A stretch of DNA of 64,000 bases. It comes from Pseudomonas sp. Root71. Lineage in GTDB: Bacteria > Pseudomonadota > Gammaproteobacteria > Pseudomonadales > Pseudomonadaceae. The stretch covers positions 378,040 to 442,039 of the forward strand of contig NZ_LMHY01000025.1 in assembly GCF_001429045.1 (NCBI RefSeq), written 5' to 3'. The first letter of the stretch is position 1; every line of letters begins with the position of its first letter. The translations under genes and the position numbers were made by a program. Positions 18,976 to 27,343 of the stretch are shown here, piece after piece. The notes beneath the pieces were generated by a model. That model was not told the origin of the DNA. It saw only the letters and a program-made list of their open reading frames with translations, and searched no databases.

Positions 18976-19014
18976 AAAAGCCCCCGGACAATCACTTGTC
19001 CGGGGGCTTTTTTG
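18976..19014 (+). terminator. Rho-independent terminator after zapG
   Basis: Stem AAGCCCCCGGACA/TGTCCGGGGGCTT with a short ATCACT loop, followed by T6. Confidence 0.9.
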
Positions 19015-19040
19015 TTTCTGCATTCTTCTTTGCCTGTACT

Positions 19041-19144
19041 GGCCCCATCGCGAGCAAGCTCGCTCCCACAGGGTTCTACTTCGATCACAGAATTTGTGTC
19101 TATTGAAGATCAATTGTGGGAGCGAGCCTGCTCGCGATGGGGCC
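19041..19144. repeat. Paired REP palindrome, family B
   Basis: CATCGCGAGCAAGCTCGCTCCCACA and its inverted partner TGTGGGAGCGAGCCTGCTCGCGATG flank a 50-base spacer between the convergent zapG and OmpA-like genes. Other family B elements are at 32892-32982, 41755-41846, 45013-45080 and 53031-53056. Confidence 0.85.
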
Positions 19145-19159
19145 GGAATCGACGACACA

Positions 19160-19200
19160 AAAAAACCGCTCGACCCCAAAAGGACCGAACGGTTTTATTT
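19160..19200 (-). terminator. Probable terminator after the OmpA-like lipoprotein gene
   Basis: AAACCG-TCG pairs with CGA-CGGTTT across a loop; read on the minus strand it is followed by a run of T (the AAAAAAA on the plus strand). Confidence 0.65.
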
Positions 19201-19223
19201 ACGCCTGGGGTTCAATCAGACGA

Positions 19224-19964
19224 TCAAGGGTACTGCTGAACCTGACCTTGCTGCTGACCACCATACTGCTGGCCTGGAATCGCCTTGAGGTTAACCTCTA
19301 CACGGCGGTTCTGTGCACGGCCATTGACGTCAGCGTTGCTGGCAACCGGGCCATCCGGGCCGGCACCGCGAGCGCTCAGGTTGGCACCGCTGACACCTTG
19401 CGAGGTCAGGTAGGTTGCCACGCTCTGGGCGCGACGCTGGGACAGGTCCATGTTGTGCTGGCGGCTGCCGGTGCTGTCGGTATAACCGACAATCTCGATC
19501 TGGTTCTGGTTGAACTCTTTCAGCGAGCCCGCCAGGTTGTTCAGCGGCTGATAGAAACCTGGGGCAATGTTCGCCGAATCGGTCGCGAACGTGATGTTGC
19601 CCGGCATGATCAGCTTGATCTGGTCGCCCTGGCGCTGCACTTCAACACCGGTGTTGGCCATGCTGGCGCGCAGCTTTTTCTCTTGCTGATCGGCGTAGTA
19701 GCCGTAGCCGGCGGCGGAAGCACCGACCACCGCAGCACCAATCAGTGCGCCCTTGCCACGGTTATCGTGGTTGATCGCAGCACCGGCCAACGCACCGGCC
19801 AGAGCGCCGAGGCCACCGTATTTCGCGGTCTTGCTCATGCCTTCGGAGCCGCTATCCGTCTGGCCCTGAGCCTGGCCCTGACCGCCGTAAGGGTTAGGCG
19901 AGGCACAACCGGACAAAACGGCCACAGCTGTAGCGACAATCATCAAACGACGCGTGGTGAACAT
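19224..19964 (-). CDS. OmpA-family peptidoglycan-binding lipoprotein (YiaD-like)
   Basis: 246 residues. Lipoprotein signal peptide with AVLSGCA, Cys20 lipidated. Then a glycine-rich glycine-zipper region (GALAGALAGAAINHDNRGKGALIGAA, about residues 50-86), and an OmpA C-terminal domain about 110-225 with the peptidoglycan-contact residues in TFATDSANI and YTDSTGSRQHNMDLSQRRAQSVATYL plus NRRVEV. The tail is a Gln/Gly-rich low-complexity stretch. It is likely an outer-membrane anchor to the wall. Monocistronic, with its own terminator. Confidence 0.9.
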   Translation of the reverse strand: MFTTRRLMIVATAVAVLSGCASPNPYGGQGQAQGQTDSGSEGMSKTAKYGGLGALAGALAGAAINHDNRGKGALIGAAVVGASAAGYGYYADQQEKKLRASMANTGVEVQRQGDQIKLIMPGNITFATDSANIAPGFYQPLNNLAGSLKEFNQNQIEIVGYTDSTGSRQHNMDLSQRRAQSVATYLTSQGVSGANLSARGAGPDGPVASNADVNGRAQNRRVEVNLKAIPGQQYGGQQQGQVQQYP

Positions 19965-20068
19965 GTAAAGCTCCTACTTTTTTTGCATTCTGTGGTGCAA
20001 CGGTCCAAGGCATCAGCCTTTGCGGGCGTTGGATCACTTCCTGGAATAAAAATTCCGCTCGTTACAAA

Positions 20069-20710
20069 TCAGGCCCGTACAAACGGGTTTTCGCGCATTT
20101 CATCGCCCAGACGGGTATCCGGACCATGCCCGGCCACCACTATCGCCTCCTCGTCGAGGGTGTACAAACGCTGCTTGATCGAACGCACGATGGTGGCCTG
20201 GTCGCCGCCCCACAAATCCGTGCGCCCTACCCCACGCTTGAACAACGTATCACCGGCAATCAGCAGCTTGGCCTCGGAAAACCAGAAGCTCATGGAGCCC
20301 GGCGTATGACCTGGCGTGTGCAGCGCCACGCCACAACCGCAGGCCAGTTCTTCATCATCGGCCAGCCAGCGATCCGGGGACGGCACCGGGGTATAAGGAA
20401 CGCCGAACATCTGGCACTGCATTTCCAGGTTGTCCCACAGAAACTGGTCTTCCTTGTGCAGATGCAGGGTCGCGCCGGTTTTCTCCTTGAGTTGGCCGGA
20501 AGCCAGGAAATGATCGAGGTGCGCATGGGTGTGAATGATGCTGACCACTTTCAGCCCCAGGGCATCGAGACGCGCCAGGATCAGTTCATGATTGCCACCC
20601 GGATCGACGACGATGGCCTTTTTCGTTACCGGATCGCCGATGATCGTGCAGTTGCACTGCAAAGGCCCGACGGGGAAGGTTTCGCGGATGAGGGTGGGCT
20701 GCTGGGACAT
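20069..20710 (-). CDS. MBL-fold hydrolase, glyoxalase II-like (YcbL type)
   Basis: 213 residues from ATG 20710 (MSQQPTLIRETFPVGPLQCNCTIIGD). The metal-binding motif HTHAHLDH (HxHxDH) is present, with later His/Asp ligands in LHTPGHTPGSM, IAGDTLF and VVAGHGPDTRLG. The short form lacking the C-terminal glutathione-binding domain is YcbL type, which hydrolyses S-lactoylglutathione-like thioesters. Physiological substrate not certain. Stands alone between the OmpA-like gene and the large regulator gene. Confidence 0.88.
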   Translation of the reverse strand: MSQQPTLIRETFPVGPLQCNCTIIGDPVTKKAIVVDPGGNHELILARLDALGLKVVSIIHTHAHLDHFLASGQLKEKTGATLHLHKEDQFLWDNLEMQCQMFGVPYTPVPSPDRWLADDEELACGCGVALHTPGHTPGSMSFWFSEAKLLIAGDTLFKRGVGRTDLWGGDQATIVRSIKQRLYTLDEEAIVVAGHGPDTRLGDEMRENPFVRA

Positions 20711-20796
20711 CGTGGCCTGCTCGATTAACGGGGACGAGCGATTTTCGCACAATTGAGCAGCGAACCAATGGCTGCGATGGGTAACGTGAAAAATCC

Positions 20797-23535
20797 TTAA
20801 CCCAACACCCCCAATTCCTTGGCCCGTGCCACCGCCTGTGTACGCCGCTCGACCCCGAGCTTGCTGTTGATGTGACTGGCGTGGGTCTTGACCGTGTGCA
20901 GGGAAATAAACAGTTGATCGCTGATTTCCTGATTCGAACAGCCCTGGGCGATCAATCGCAGGACCGCCATTTCCCGGGTGCTGAGTTGTTCCGCGGTCGC
21001 GCAGGATTCCGGCCCGGAACGGGCAGCCAATGCCGGCAATTTCTCACTGAGGCTCAGGGATACGGGGGTTTGTGGACAGTTTTGAAGCTGCCCACGCAGC
21101 CAGTCCGGGTGCTCGGCCAACAAGCCCTCAAAGGGTTGCAGCCCTCCTCCGCCAGCAGCGTCCAGCGCCTGGGCCAGCGCCCTGCGTGCTTCCGGTTCCC
21201 GGCCGCTGCCCAGCAACAACGCCACTTTCTGGGTGAGCGCCATGGCACTGAGCATCTGACGACCGCTTTGCTGGCCATGTTCAAGCAGCGCATTCAAACG
21301 CCCTTCGGCCAGCATCGGCTGGCCCTGGATGACGTCGAGCAAGGCTTGTTGCAATTCGATATGCAACGGCAGTTGCGGGTGGAACTCCGGTGGTGCCGCC
21401 CCGTTTTCGCCGTTATAGGTCTGCCCCAGGCGCGCTAGCCAGGCTTCGGCCAGATCGGTGCGCCCCTGGGCCAGCCAGAGTTCACATTTGACCAGGGTGA
21501 TCATGGCCAGGTAGTAGATCGGTGGTACGTCCCAGATGTGCATGAGGCGTTCGGCTTCGGCAAGTTCGGCAAAGGCCTTGGCGAACTCGCCGCTGCTGCC
21601 TTCCAGCCTGGCAATCACGCAGTGACCGATCAGCACGCTGATATCACGGCAGGCCCGCGCCTCGCTCAAACCGGCCTGCAATCGCAAGCGCGCCACTTGC
21701 GGCTGCATGCGCAGTGCCAGTAAAAAGCCTTCGTACAAGGTCAGCCGGGCGCGAACCGCATACAGCCGTTGCGCAGGCAAGCTCTGCAGGCGCTGCATTC
21801 CCTGACGGACCTCCTCCAGCGCCCGACAGATTTCCCCGCGCGCTTGCAGCACCCGGGCGCGGTCGTAGTGCGCCAGTGCTTCGAACAGGGGGTTGCCGAC
21901 CCGTTGCGCCAGCTCCAGCGATTCGCGGTTAAGCCCTCGTGCCCGCCACAAATCACCGTCGGCAATGGCCAGGTTGGACAGGGTCGAGAGGCACATCAGG
22001 CGCTGACCGTAACGTTTGGGTGGAAGGCTTTCCAACGCTTCGCCGCAGTACCGCAGCGTCAGTTCGCGGTTGCCGCGCCCACGGGCAATAATGCCGCTCA
22101 ATGCCAGCCATTGGGCCAACATGGACTTCTGGGCGGTGGCCGACGGAGCGGGCAGGAAGCGGCTCAAATGGCTGGCCAGTTCTTCCGCGGCATCCAGTTG
22201 GCATGCCATCCCCAGCGCCCAGCTATAGAGCACAATCAGTCGCGGCGTGCTGATCAGCAAGCTGTCAGGCAAGTCCATTTTCCAGCGCAGCAACATGCCG
22301 ACATTCTGCTCGGCCAGCAGTTGCTCTTCGGAGAGGTTCTGTACCAGGTTCGCCGCGACGTCCAGGTGACCGGCGCGCAAGGCCTGCTCCACGGCCTCAT
22401 CGAGCAGCCCCTGGGCATTGAACCAGCGGCAGGCACGCAGGTGCAGGCTGGCGGCCGGCACCATCGACTGGGAAGTCGGGCGCGTGCGCAACAGATCGGA
22501 AAACAGGTGGTGGTAACGATACCAGTGGCCATGCTCGTCCAGAGGCACCAGGAACACTTGGTGGGCGAGCAGGAAACGCAGGATCTCTGCGCTGTCATGT
22601 GCGTCGCGAACGGCGTCGCACAGTTCGCTGCAAAAACGCTCCTGGGGCGCCGTGTCATAGAGGAACGACTGGACCTCGGCGGGCAGGCAATCGATGACCT
22701 CTTCTAGCAGGTAATCGCGGATCAGTCCTTCCCCGCCGTGCAACGATTGCGGCAACGCGCCATCGGTGCCCGCCTCCGAGGCGGCCAGCAGCCAGAAACG
22801 CAACCCCGCGACCCAACCTTCACTGCGCTCGATCAGGTTCTCCAGTGCCTCACCGCGCAGGGAACTGCTGTGCCGGTCGAGCAGGCTCAAGGCCTCGTCG
22901 TGGGTCAGGCGCAGATCCTGTTCATGCAACTCAAGCAGTTGCCGCGATAGCCGCAGCCGCGCCAGATGCCAGTCGGGACGCTGGCGACTGGTGACCATCA
23001 CCAGCAAGCCATCGGGGAGATGATTGAGGAAAAATTGCAGGCAACGGTCCAGCACCGGCCCCTGGGCCAGATGGTAATCATCCAGCACCAGCAGTAATGG
23101 TGTCGCGGTGGACAGGTGCTCGGCCAATTCGTCGAGCAGGCCGTCCAGCCATTCTTCAAACGCGAACGGCTGATGGCGCTGGCGCATTTTCAACAGCCCG
23201 AGGGATTGCCTGCCCAGGTGCGGAAAATAGTCCTGGAGGCCTTCCAGCAGGCGCTCGAGAAAACGCCCAGGGTCACTGTCGCGCGGGCTCAACCCCAGCC
23301 AGAGACTTTGCCAGTGCGCCGGCAACCCCTGACAAAACTCCACCGCCAACGAACTCTTGCCGAACCCTGCTGGTGCGCTGACGAGCAATAACCTGCCACC
23401 GAGCCCGGCACTCAGGCGCTCGCACAAGCGTGGACGCAGCACATGGCCGTCGGGCAACGGCGGGCGGAAGAAGCGCCCGTCGAGTGTCGCGACAGCAACG
23501 TTTGCAGAACCTGGGAGTGTAGACAAATCAGTCAT
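20797..23535 (-). CDS. MalT/LAL-type LuxR-family transcriptional activator
   Basis: 912 residues. Walker A SAPAGFGKSS at 53-62 and Walker B-like LLLVLDDYHLA near residue 150 mark the STAND NTPase module. A long TPR-like helical region follows, about residues 360-820. The C-terminal LuxR helix-turn-helix is at about 845-905 (STREMAVLRLIAQGCSNQEISDQLFISLHTVKTHASHINSKLG). Large ATP-binding LuxR regulators respond to a bound inducer and multimerise. It is next to DUF1329, DUF1302 and an AlkK-like ligase, an arrangement I recall near alkK in P. putida, so control of this fatty-acid/envelope module is a reasonable inference. Confidence 0.9.
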   Translation of the reverse strand: MTDLSTLPGSANVAVATLDGRFFRPPLPDGHVLRPRLCERLSAGLGGRLLLVSAPAGFGKSSLAVEFCQGLPAHWQSLWLGLSPRDSDPGRFLERLLEGLQDYFPHLGRQSLGLLKMRQRHQPFAFEEWLDGLLDELAEHLSTATPLLLVLDDYHLAQGPVLDRCLQFFLNHLPDGLLVMVTSRQRPDWHLARLRLSRQLLELHEQDLRLTHDEALSLLDRHSSSLRGEALENLIERSEGWVAGLRFWLLAASEAGTDGALPQSLHGGEGLIRDYLLEEVIDCLPAEVQSFLYDTAPQERFCSELCDAVRDAHDSAEILRFLLAHQVFLVPLDEHGHWYRYHHLFSDLLRTRPTSQSMVPAASLHLRACRWFNAQGLLDEAVEQALRAGHLDVAANLVQNLSEEQLLAEQNVGMLLRWKMDLPDSLLISTPRLIVLYSWALGMACQLDAAEELASHLSRFLPAPSATAQKSMLAQWLALSGIIARGRGNRELTLRYCGEALESLPPKRYGQRLMCLSTLSNLAIADGDLWRARGLNRESLELAQRVGNPLFEALAHYDRARVLQARGEICRALEEVRQGMQRLQSLPAQRLYAVRARLTLYEGFLLALRMQPQVARLRLQAGLSEARACRDISVLIGHCVIARLEGSSGEFAKAFAELAEAERLMHIWDVPPIYYLAMITLVKCELWLAQGRTDLAEAWLARLGQTYNGENGAAPPEFHPQLPLHIELQQALLDVIQGQPMLAEGRLNALLEHGQQSGRQMLSAMALTQKVALLLGSGREPEARRALAQALDAAGGGGLQPFEGLLAEHPDWLRGQLQNCPQTPVSLSLSEKLPALAARSGPESCATAEQLSTREMAVLRLIAQGCSNQEISDQLFISLHTVKTHASHINSKLGVERRTQAVARAKELGVLG

Positions 23536-23647
23536 AGCCGGCTCTTGTTTGAATTGCGGGTGGCGGCGTTGCAGATGTCCGCAGACTAGCCGTAAACGGA
23601 TAGGGAATGAAGGTAATTGCTACAAATGGCTACAAAAAGTCTGCACG

Positions 23648-23684
23648 CAAAAAAAAACGCCCCGAACCAGTCGGGGCGTTTCAG
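23648..23684 (-). terminator. Rho-independent terminator after the DUF1329 gene
   Basis: Stem ACGCCCCGA/TCGGGGCGT with an ACCAG loop; on the minus strand it ends in nine T, 27 bases past the stop at 23711. Confidence 0.9.
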
Positions 23685-23710
23685 AGGGTGCGGCCTCTAC
23701 TCAGTTCACC

Positions 23711-25075
23711 TTAGCGAACACCATCCTGGCGCAAGGCGGCCGGGGTGAAATCGCTGGTGGTGGCAGTGAAGCCGAAGTCATAAGCCGACTTCTCTTCGTT
23801 TTTCATGCCCAGCGCCAGGTAACGACCCGATTGCAGGTCGTACAGGGCTTCAAGGGCATACCACGGCACTTGCTTGTCGTAGTAGTTCTCGGCATGGGCT
23901 TCACCTACACGCCACAGCTGGCCACGACCGTCGTAATGGTCGATCACCGCAGCTTGCCAGGTGTCTTCGTCGATGTAGAAATCACGCTTGGCGTAGATGT
24001 GACGCTGACCTTCCTTCAGGGTTGCAACCACATGCCACACACGACGCAACTCGTAACGCGCCAGGTCCTGGTTGATGTGACCGGCCTTGATGATGTCGGT
24101 GTACTTGAGCTTCGGATCGTCGAGCTTGTAGGCATCGGAGCCGATGTACATCTCTTTCTTGCCTTCAAGCTTCCAGTCGTAACGATCCGGTGCACCGTTG
24201 AACATGTCCAGGTTGTCGGAAGTACGCAGGCCGTCGGCCGCAGTACCCGGGCCGTCATAGGACACTTGCGGCGCACGGCGCACACGACGCTGACCGGCGT
24301 TGTAGACCCACGCCGAACGCGGTTCCTTCACCTGGTCGAGGGTCTCGTGCACCAGCAGCACACCACCGGCCAGTCGTGCCGGGGCAGTCACTTTCTGCTT
24401 GAAGTAGAACAGGATGTTGCCCGGGTTCGCCGGATCGTAGTCCTTCATCTTGTCGCGGAACACGAACTGGTCCTGGAAGTACACCAGGCTGAACGAGCCG
24501 TTCGGTTGTGGCGTGGCCTGGGTTACCAGGCGGGTCACGCTACCACCGCGATAACGGGTGATGTGGTTCCAGATGACTTCAACGCCGCTTTTCGGAATCG
24601 GGAACGGAATGGCGGTTTCAAAGTTCTCCAGGCCGTTGCCGCCGGACACCAGTTTGGTGTTGGTGGCGTTCTTCTTGATGGCGGCGAACACCTCATCCGG
24701 CACGGTGGCACCGCGATGGGACGGATAGACCGGCATCTTGAAGGTTTCCGGGTAGCGCTTGAACATCGCGTACTGGCCCGGGGCGAGCTTGTCCTTGTAC
24801 TGGTCGACGTTCTGCGCCGTGATGGTGAACAGCGGCTTTTCGCTGGCGAACGGATTGGACAGGAAGCCTTTGCTGTCGACCGTACCGGCGTTCTTCGCCA
24901 TCGGCTTCCAGGCCGGGATCGAACCGTCGGCGTTACCCGCCATTTCGGCACCCATCGGGGTCAGGCTCTTGCCCAGTTTGTCGGCCTCGGCCTGGGGAAC
25001 CGCTGCGATGACGCTGGTCGCCAGCAGCGAAAGGCCCAGAACACCGGCGTGGAACAGACTTTTTGTTATTTTCAT
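23711..25075 (-). CDS. DUF1329 periplasmic/outer-membrane-associated protein
   Basis: 454 residues. Signal peptide MKITKSLFHAGVLGLSLLA to about residue 25 (VIAA), no lipobox. DUF1329 proteins have a LolB/LolA-like fold by family knowledge and nearly always lie beside DUF1302 genes, often with an RND/MMPL exporter or a LuxR regulator. Function unproven; a role in handling a lipid or hydrophobic substrate in the envelope is inference. It follows the DUF1302 gene by 28 bases, a likely two-gene operon, and ends at a strong terminator. Confidence 0.88.
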   Translation of the reverse strand: MKITKSLFHAGVLGLSLLATSVIAAVPQAEADKLGKSLTPMGAEMAGNADGSIPAWKPMAKNAGTVDSKGFLSNPFASEKPLFTITAQNVDQYKDKLAPGQYAMFKRYPETFKMPVYPSHRGATVPDEVFAAIKKNATNTKLVSGGNGLENFETAIPFPIPKSGVEVIWNHITRYRGGSVTRLVTQATPQPNGSFSLVYFQDQFVFRDKMKDYDPANPGNILFYFKQKVTAPARLAGGVLLVHETLDQVKEPRSAWVYNAGQRRVRRAPQVSYDGPGTAADGLRTSDNLDMFNGAPDRYDWKLEGKKEMYIGSDAYKLDDPKLKYTDIIKAGHINQDLARYELRRVWHVVATLKEGQRHIYAKRDFYIDEDTWQAAVIDHYDGRGQLWRVGEAHAENYYDKQVPWYALEALYDLQSGRYLALGMKNEEKSAYDFGFTATTSDFTPAALRQDGVR

Positions 25076-25103
25076 TTATGCGTTCGTCCTGAAAATACTG
25101 TGC

Positions 25104-27005
25104 TTAGAAGTTCACGCCGAGGCTGAGCGCAACGAAGTCGCGGTCATCCACGGTGGTGTACCTGCCGTCGAAGAAGTTGGTGTAAGCCAGGCTCGCGGTG
25201 TAGGTGTTCTGGTACTCGGCATCGACACCCAGGCTCACCGCCTTGCGGCCTTCCTCGAAGTTGCCGCCAGGGCCAGGGGAGTAACCGCTCACGTCATGGG
25301 ACCAGGCAACGTTCGGCTTGAGGTTCACACCGGCAAACACGTCGTTGTATTCCCAGATGGCACGACCGCGATAGCCCCACGAAGTCGCCGTGGTGAAGCC
25401 TTCGTCGGTGCAGTTGCGGCTGCGGTTGTTGGTCGGCGTACCCGCACCGGCACCGTTGATGGTGCTGGTGTTGAGCGCCACGCAGGTATCAAGCGCGCCA
25501 GAGGCAGGCAACTCACCCGGACCGTAGACCGGATCGCGGCCATAACGAACGTCGGAAGTGCTTTCCAGGCCGCCAACGTGGGTCACGCCCACTTCGCCCA
25601 CCAGGGTCAGACGGCTGGCGCCCATGACCTGGTCGAAGAAGTGCGTCAGGGTGGTCTGGAACTGGGTGATTTCCTTGCGACGATACCCGTGCAGGTCCTG
25701 ACCTGGCACGCCGGTAAGCAGCGATGCATTGGTCAACGGGTTGTTCGGGTTGTTATTGCCTATAGGACGGACACCGGAGAACAGGATGTCGGTGGAGTTG
25801 AGCTGCACCGGAGCGTTCGGACGGTAGCTGATCTCACCGCTCCACGCCGTACCGGTAGGCAGGGTGGTGGAGAAGCTCAGGCCATACAGGCGAATGTCTT
25901 CCGGGTATTCGATGAAGTACTGCGAATTACCCGCTACCAACAATGGCGCCAGCGCGGCGAACGGGCCCGGGAGCCCCGCTGCCGTGTTGTAGACCGACTG
26001 CGGCGCACCGGTGGCGCTGAAGATCGGCGCACGGCTGTGGTAGTTCATGAAGTAGGCGCCGAACTCGGTGTCCAGCGGGTCGAACATGTATTTGAAGGAC
26101 GCGCCCCACTGACCGCTGTCACGGGCATCGCGATCAGGGCCACGACGCACCAGAACACCCTCGTTGTTGACGTCGACGCCGTTGGCGGCCAACGGCCCCA
26201 AGGCAATGGCCGGAATTTGCGAGCGCTTGGCCAGTACGCGCAGGTTGTCGTTGCAGCCGTCGGCAACGATGTCCGGCTGAGAGAAGAACGTGCCGCAGTT
26301 GTCGACGACGGTCTGGTCCCATTCAATTTGGTAGAACGCTTCGGCCGAGAGGTTTTCGGTCAGGCTCTGGGACACATAGAACATGTTGACCGGGATCAGG
26401 CCTTCCTTGATCTCGGCACCCGGACGACGGAACGCGGACACGTCGATCGGGTTGATCGAGTTGATGCCACCGCCGATGAAGGTACTTTCACCCCAGCTCA
26501 CGACCTGCTTGCCCAGACGCACGGAGCCTGGTTGATCGGCAATGGCGTAGTTGTGGTAGACGAAGGCGTCGAGGATCTGGCCGCCGGCAGACTTGGCGCC
26601 TTCCTTGCGGCCCTCGTCGCTGATGTCCTTGAACGGACGGCTTTCGTCCTTCAGTTCAAAGTCGTACCAGTATTTGCCACGGACGAAAACACCGGTATCG
26701 CCGTATTTCAGTTCAAGGTCATGGATGCCCTTGAAGATCTTCGAGAAGGTTTCCCCGCTCTTGAAGTTCAGGTGACCGTCATCAGAAGTCTGGGACAGAC
26801 CCTTGCCGCCATTGTTGACACCGATGAGGTTCTTGTTGGCACTTTCGGTAGACCAACTGGCACCGATCGACAGGGATGAGTCGAATTGACCTTCGATTTC
26901 ACCGACGTTGAAACTGACGCCGAATGCTGGCCCGGCGAGCGTAGAGGCAAGACTGACAGCCAGGGGCAGTTTCGCCCGGCGCCAGAACTGGTTAACTGAT
27001 GTCAT
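25104..27005 (-). CDS. DUF1302 outer-membrane protein
   Basis: 633 residues. N-terminal signal peptide (RRAKLPLAVSLASTLAGPAFG) and a C-terminus ending in aromatic FVALSLGVNF, both typical of an outer-membrane beta-barrel. Many alternating strands rich in Tyr/Trp/Asn (YHSRAPIFSATG, WGYRGRAIWEYNDVF) fit a large barrel. Paired with DUF1329 as in many proteobacteria. The family is linked to uptake or export of hydrophobic compounds such as alkanes, steroids or polyhydroxyalkanoate precursors, but no substrate is proven. The 338 bases upstream carry its promoter region. Confidence 0.88.
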   Translation of the reverse strand: MTSVNQFWRRAKLPLAVSLASTLAGPAFGVSFNVGEIEGQFDSSLSIGASWSTESANKNLIGVNNGGKGLSQTSDDGHLNFKSGETFSKIFKGIHDLELKYGDTGVFVRGKYWYDFELKDESRPFKDISDEGRKEGAKSAGGQILDAFVYHNYAIADQPGSVRLGKQVVSWGESTFIGGGINSINPIDVSAFRRPGAEIKEGLIPVNMFYVSQSLTENLSAEAFYQIEWDQTVVDNCGTFFSQPDIVADGCNDNLRVLAKRSQIPAIALGPLAANGVDVNNEGVLVRRGPDRDARDSGQWGASFKYMFDPLDTEFGAYFMNYHSRAPIFSATGAPQSVYNTAAGLPGPFAALAPLLVAGNSQYFIEYPEDIRLYGLSFSTTLPTGTAWSGEISYRPNAPVQLNSTDILFSGVRPIGNNNPNNPLTNASLLTGVPGQDLHGYRRKEITQFQTTLTHFFDQVMGASRLTLVGEVGVTHVGGLESTSDVRYGRDPVYGPGELPASGALDTCVALNTSTINGAGAGTPTNNRSRNCTDEGFTTATSWGYRGRAIWEYNDVFAGVNLKPNVAWSHDVSGYSPGPGGNFEEGRKAVSLGVDAEYQNTYTASLAYTNFFDGRYTTVDDRDFVALSLGVNF

Positions 27006-27343
27006 CGACGCTACTCCATGTGCATTTTATTTTTATGGCAAGAGCACTTCTAAAAACGTTGTGGATAACCGGGAGCCATGGCATCCCAAAGTCATTCCAA
27101 AGTTGCATCGCCCCTGTTCGTGCGGTTGCCCCGTTCTTAAAAATCCTTGAGCGGACTATAGCCAGCAGGTAGTAGCGCTTGATCCCTCTAAAGTGTGATT
27201 TGCAGTTGCCAGCCACTCTGGAACAGTCCTTTCGCCAGTCCGACACCCGTCGGCACGGCAAGGATGGCTGAAAATTTCGATTTGACAAGCCAAGCGCTTG
27301 CTTGGTGGGGCTGGCGTGCCCTTTCGGGCACGCCGGGAGACGC
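27006..27343. other. Intergenic region upstream of the DUF1302 gene
   Basis: 338 bases with no gene. It holds two structures: a site CAAGCCAAGCGCTTGCTTGG at 27286-27305 with dyad CCAAGC/GCTTGG, resembling a TetR-family operator, and a GC-rich hairpin GGCGTGCCC-TTTC-GGGCACGCC at 27310-27331 without a T-tract, just past the acyl-CoA ligase stop codon. The stop itself lies in the palindrome GACGCTTAAAGCGTC. A promoter for the DUF1302 gene is expected here but I do not see a clear -35/-10 pair. Confidence 0.6.
27310..27331 (-). terminator. GC-rich hairpin downstream of the acyl-CoA ligase gene
   Basis: Perfect 9-bp stem GGCGTGCCC/GGGCACGCC with TTTC loop, 13 bases after the stop. No T-tract follows, so it may be a weak or Rho-assisted terminator or an mRNA 3' stabiliser. 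Confidence 0.5.

Noticed and set aside
19116-20309. 397-codon open frame on the plus strand across the OmpA-like and GloB-like genes
   Set aside because: Crosses two genes with good motifs, a REP element and a terminator; no start signal.
24759-26879. 706-codon open frame on the plus strand opposite the DUF1302 gene
   Set aside because: It is antisense to a well-supported gene with signal peptide and barrel features. Its long length comes from high-GC codons, and its own protein shows biased, low-complexity composition (Val/Arg/Gly/His-rich).
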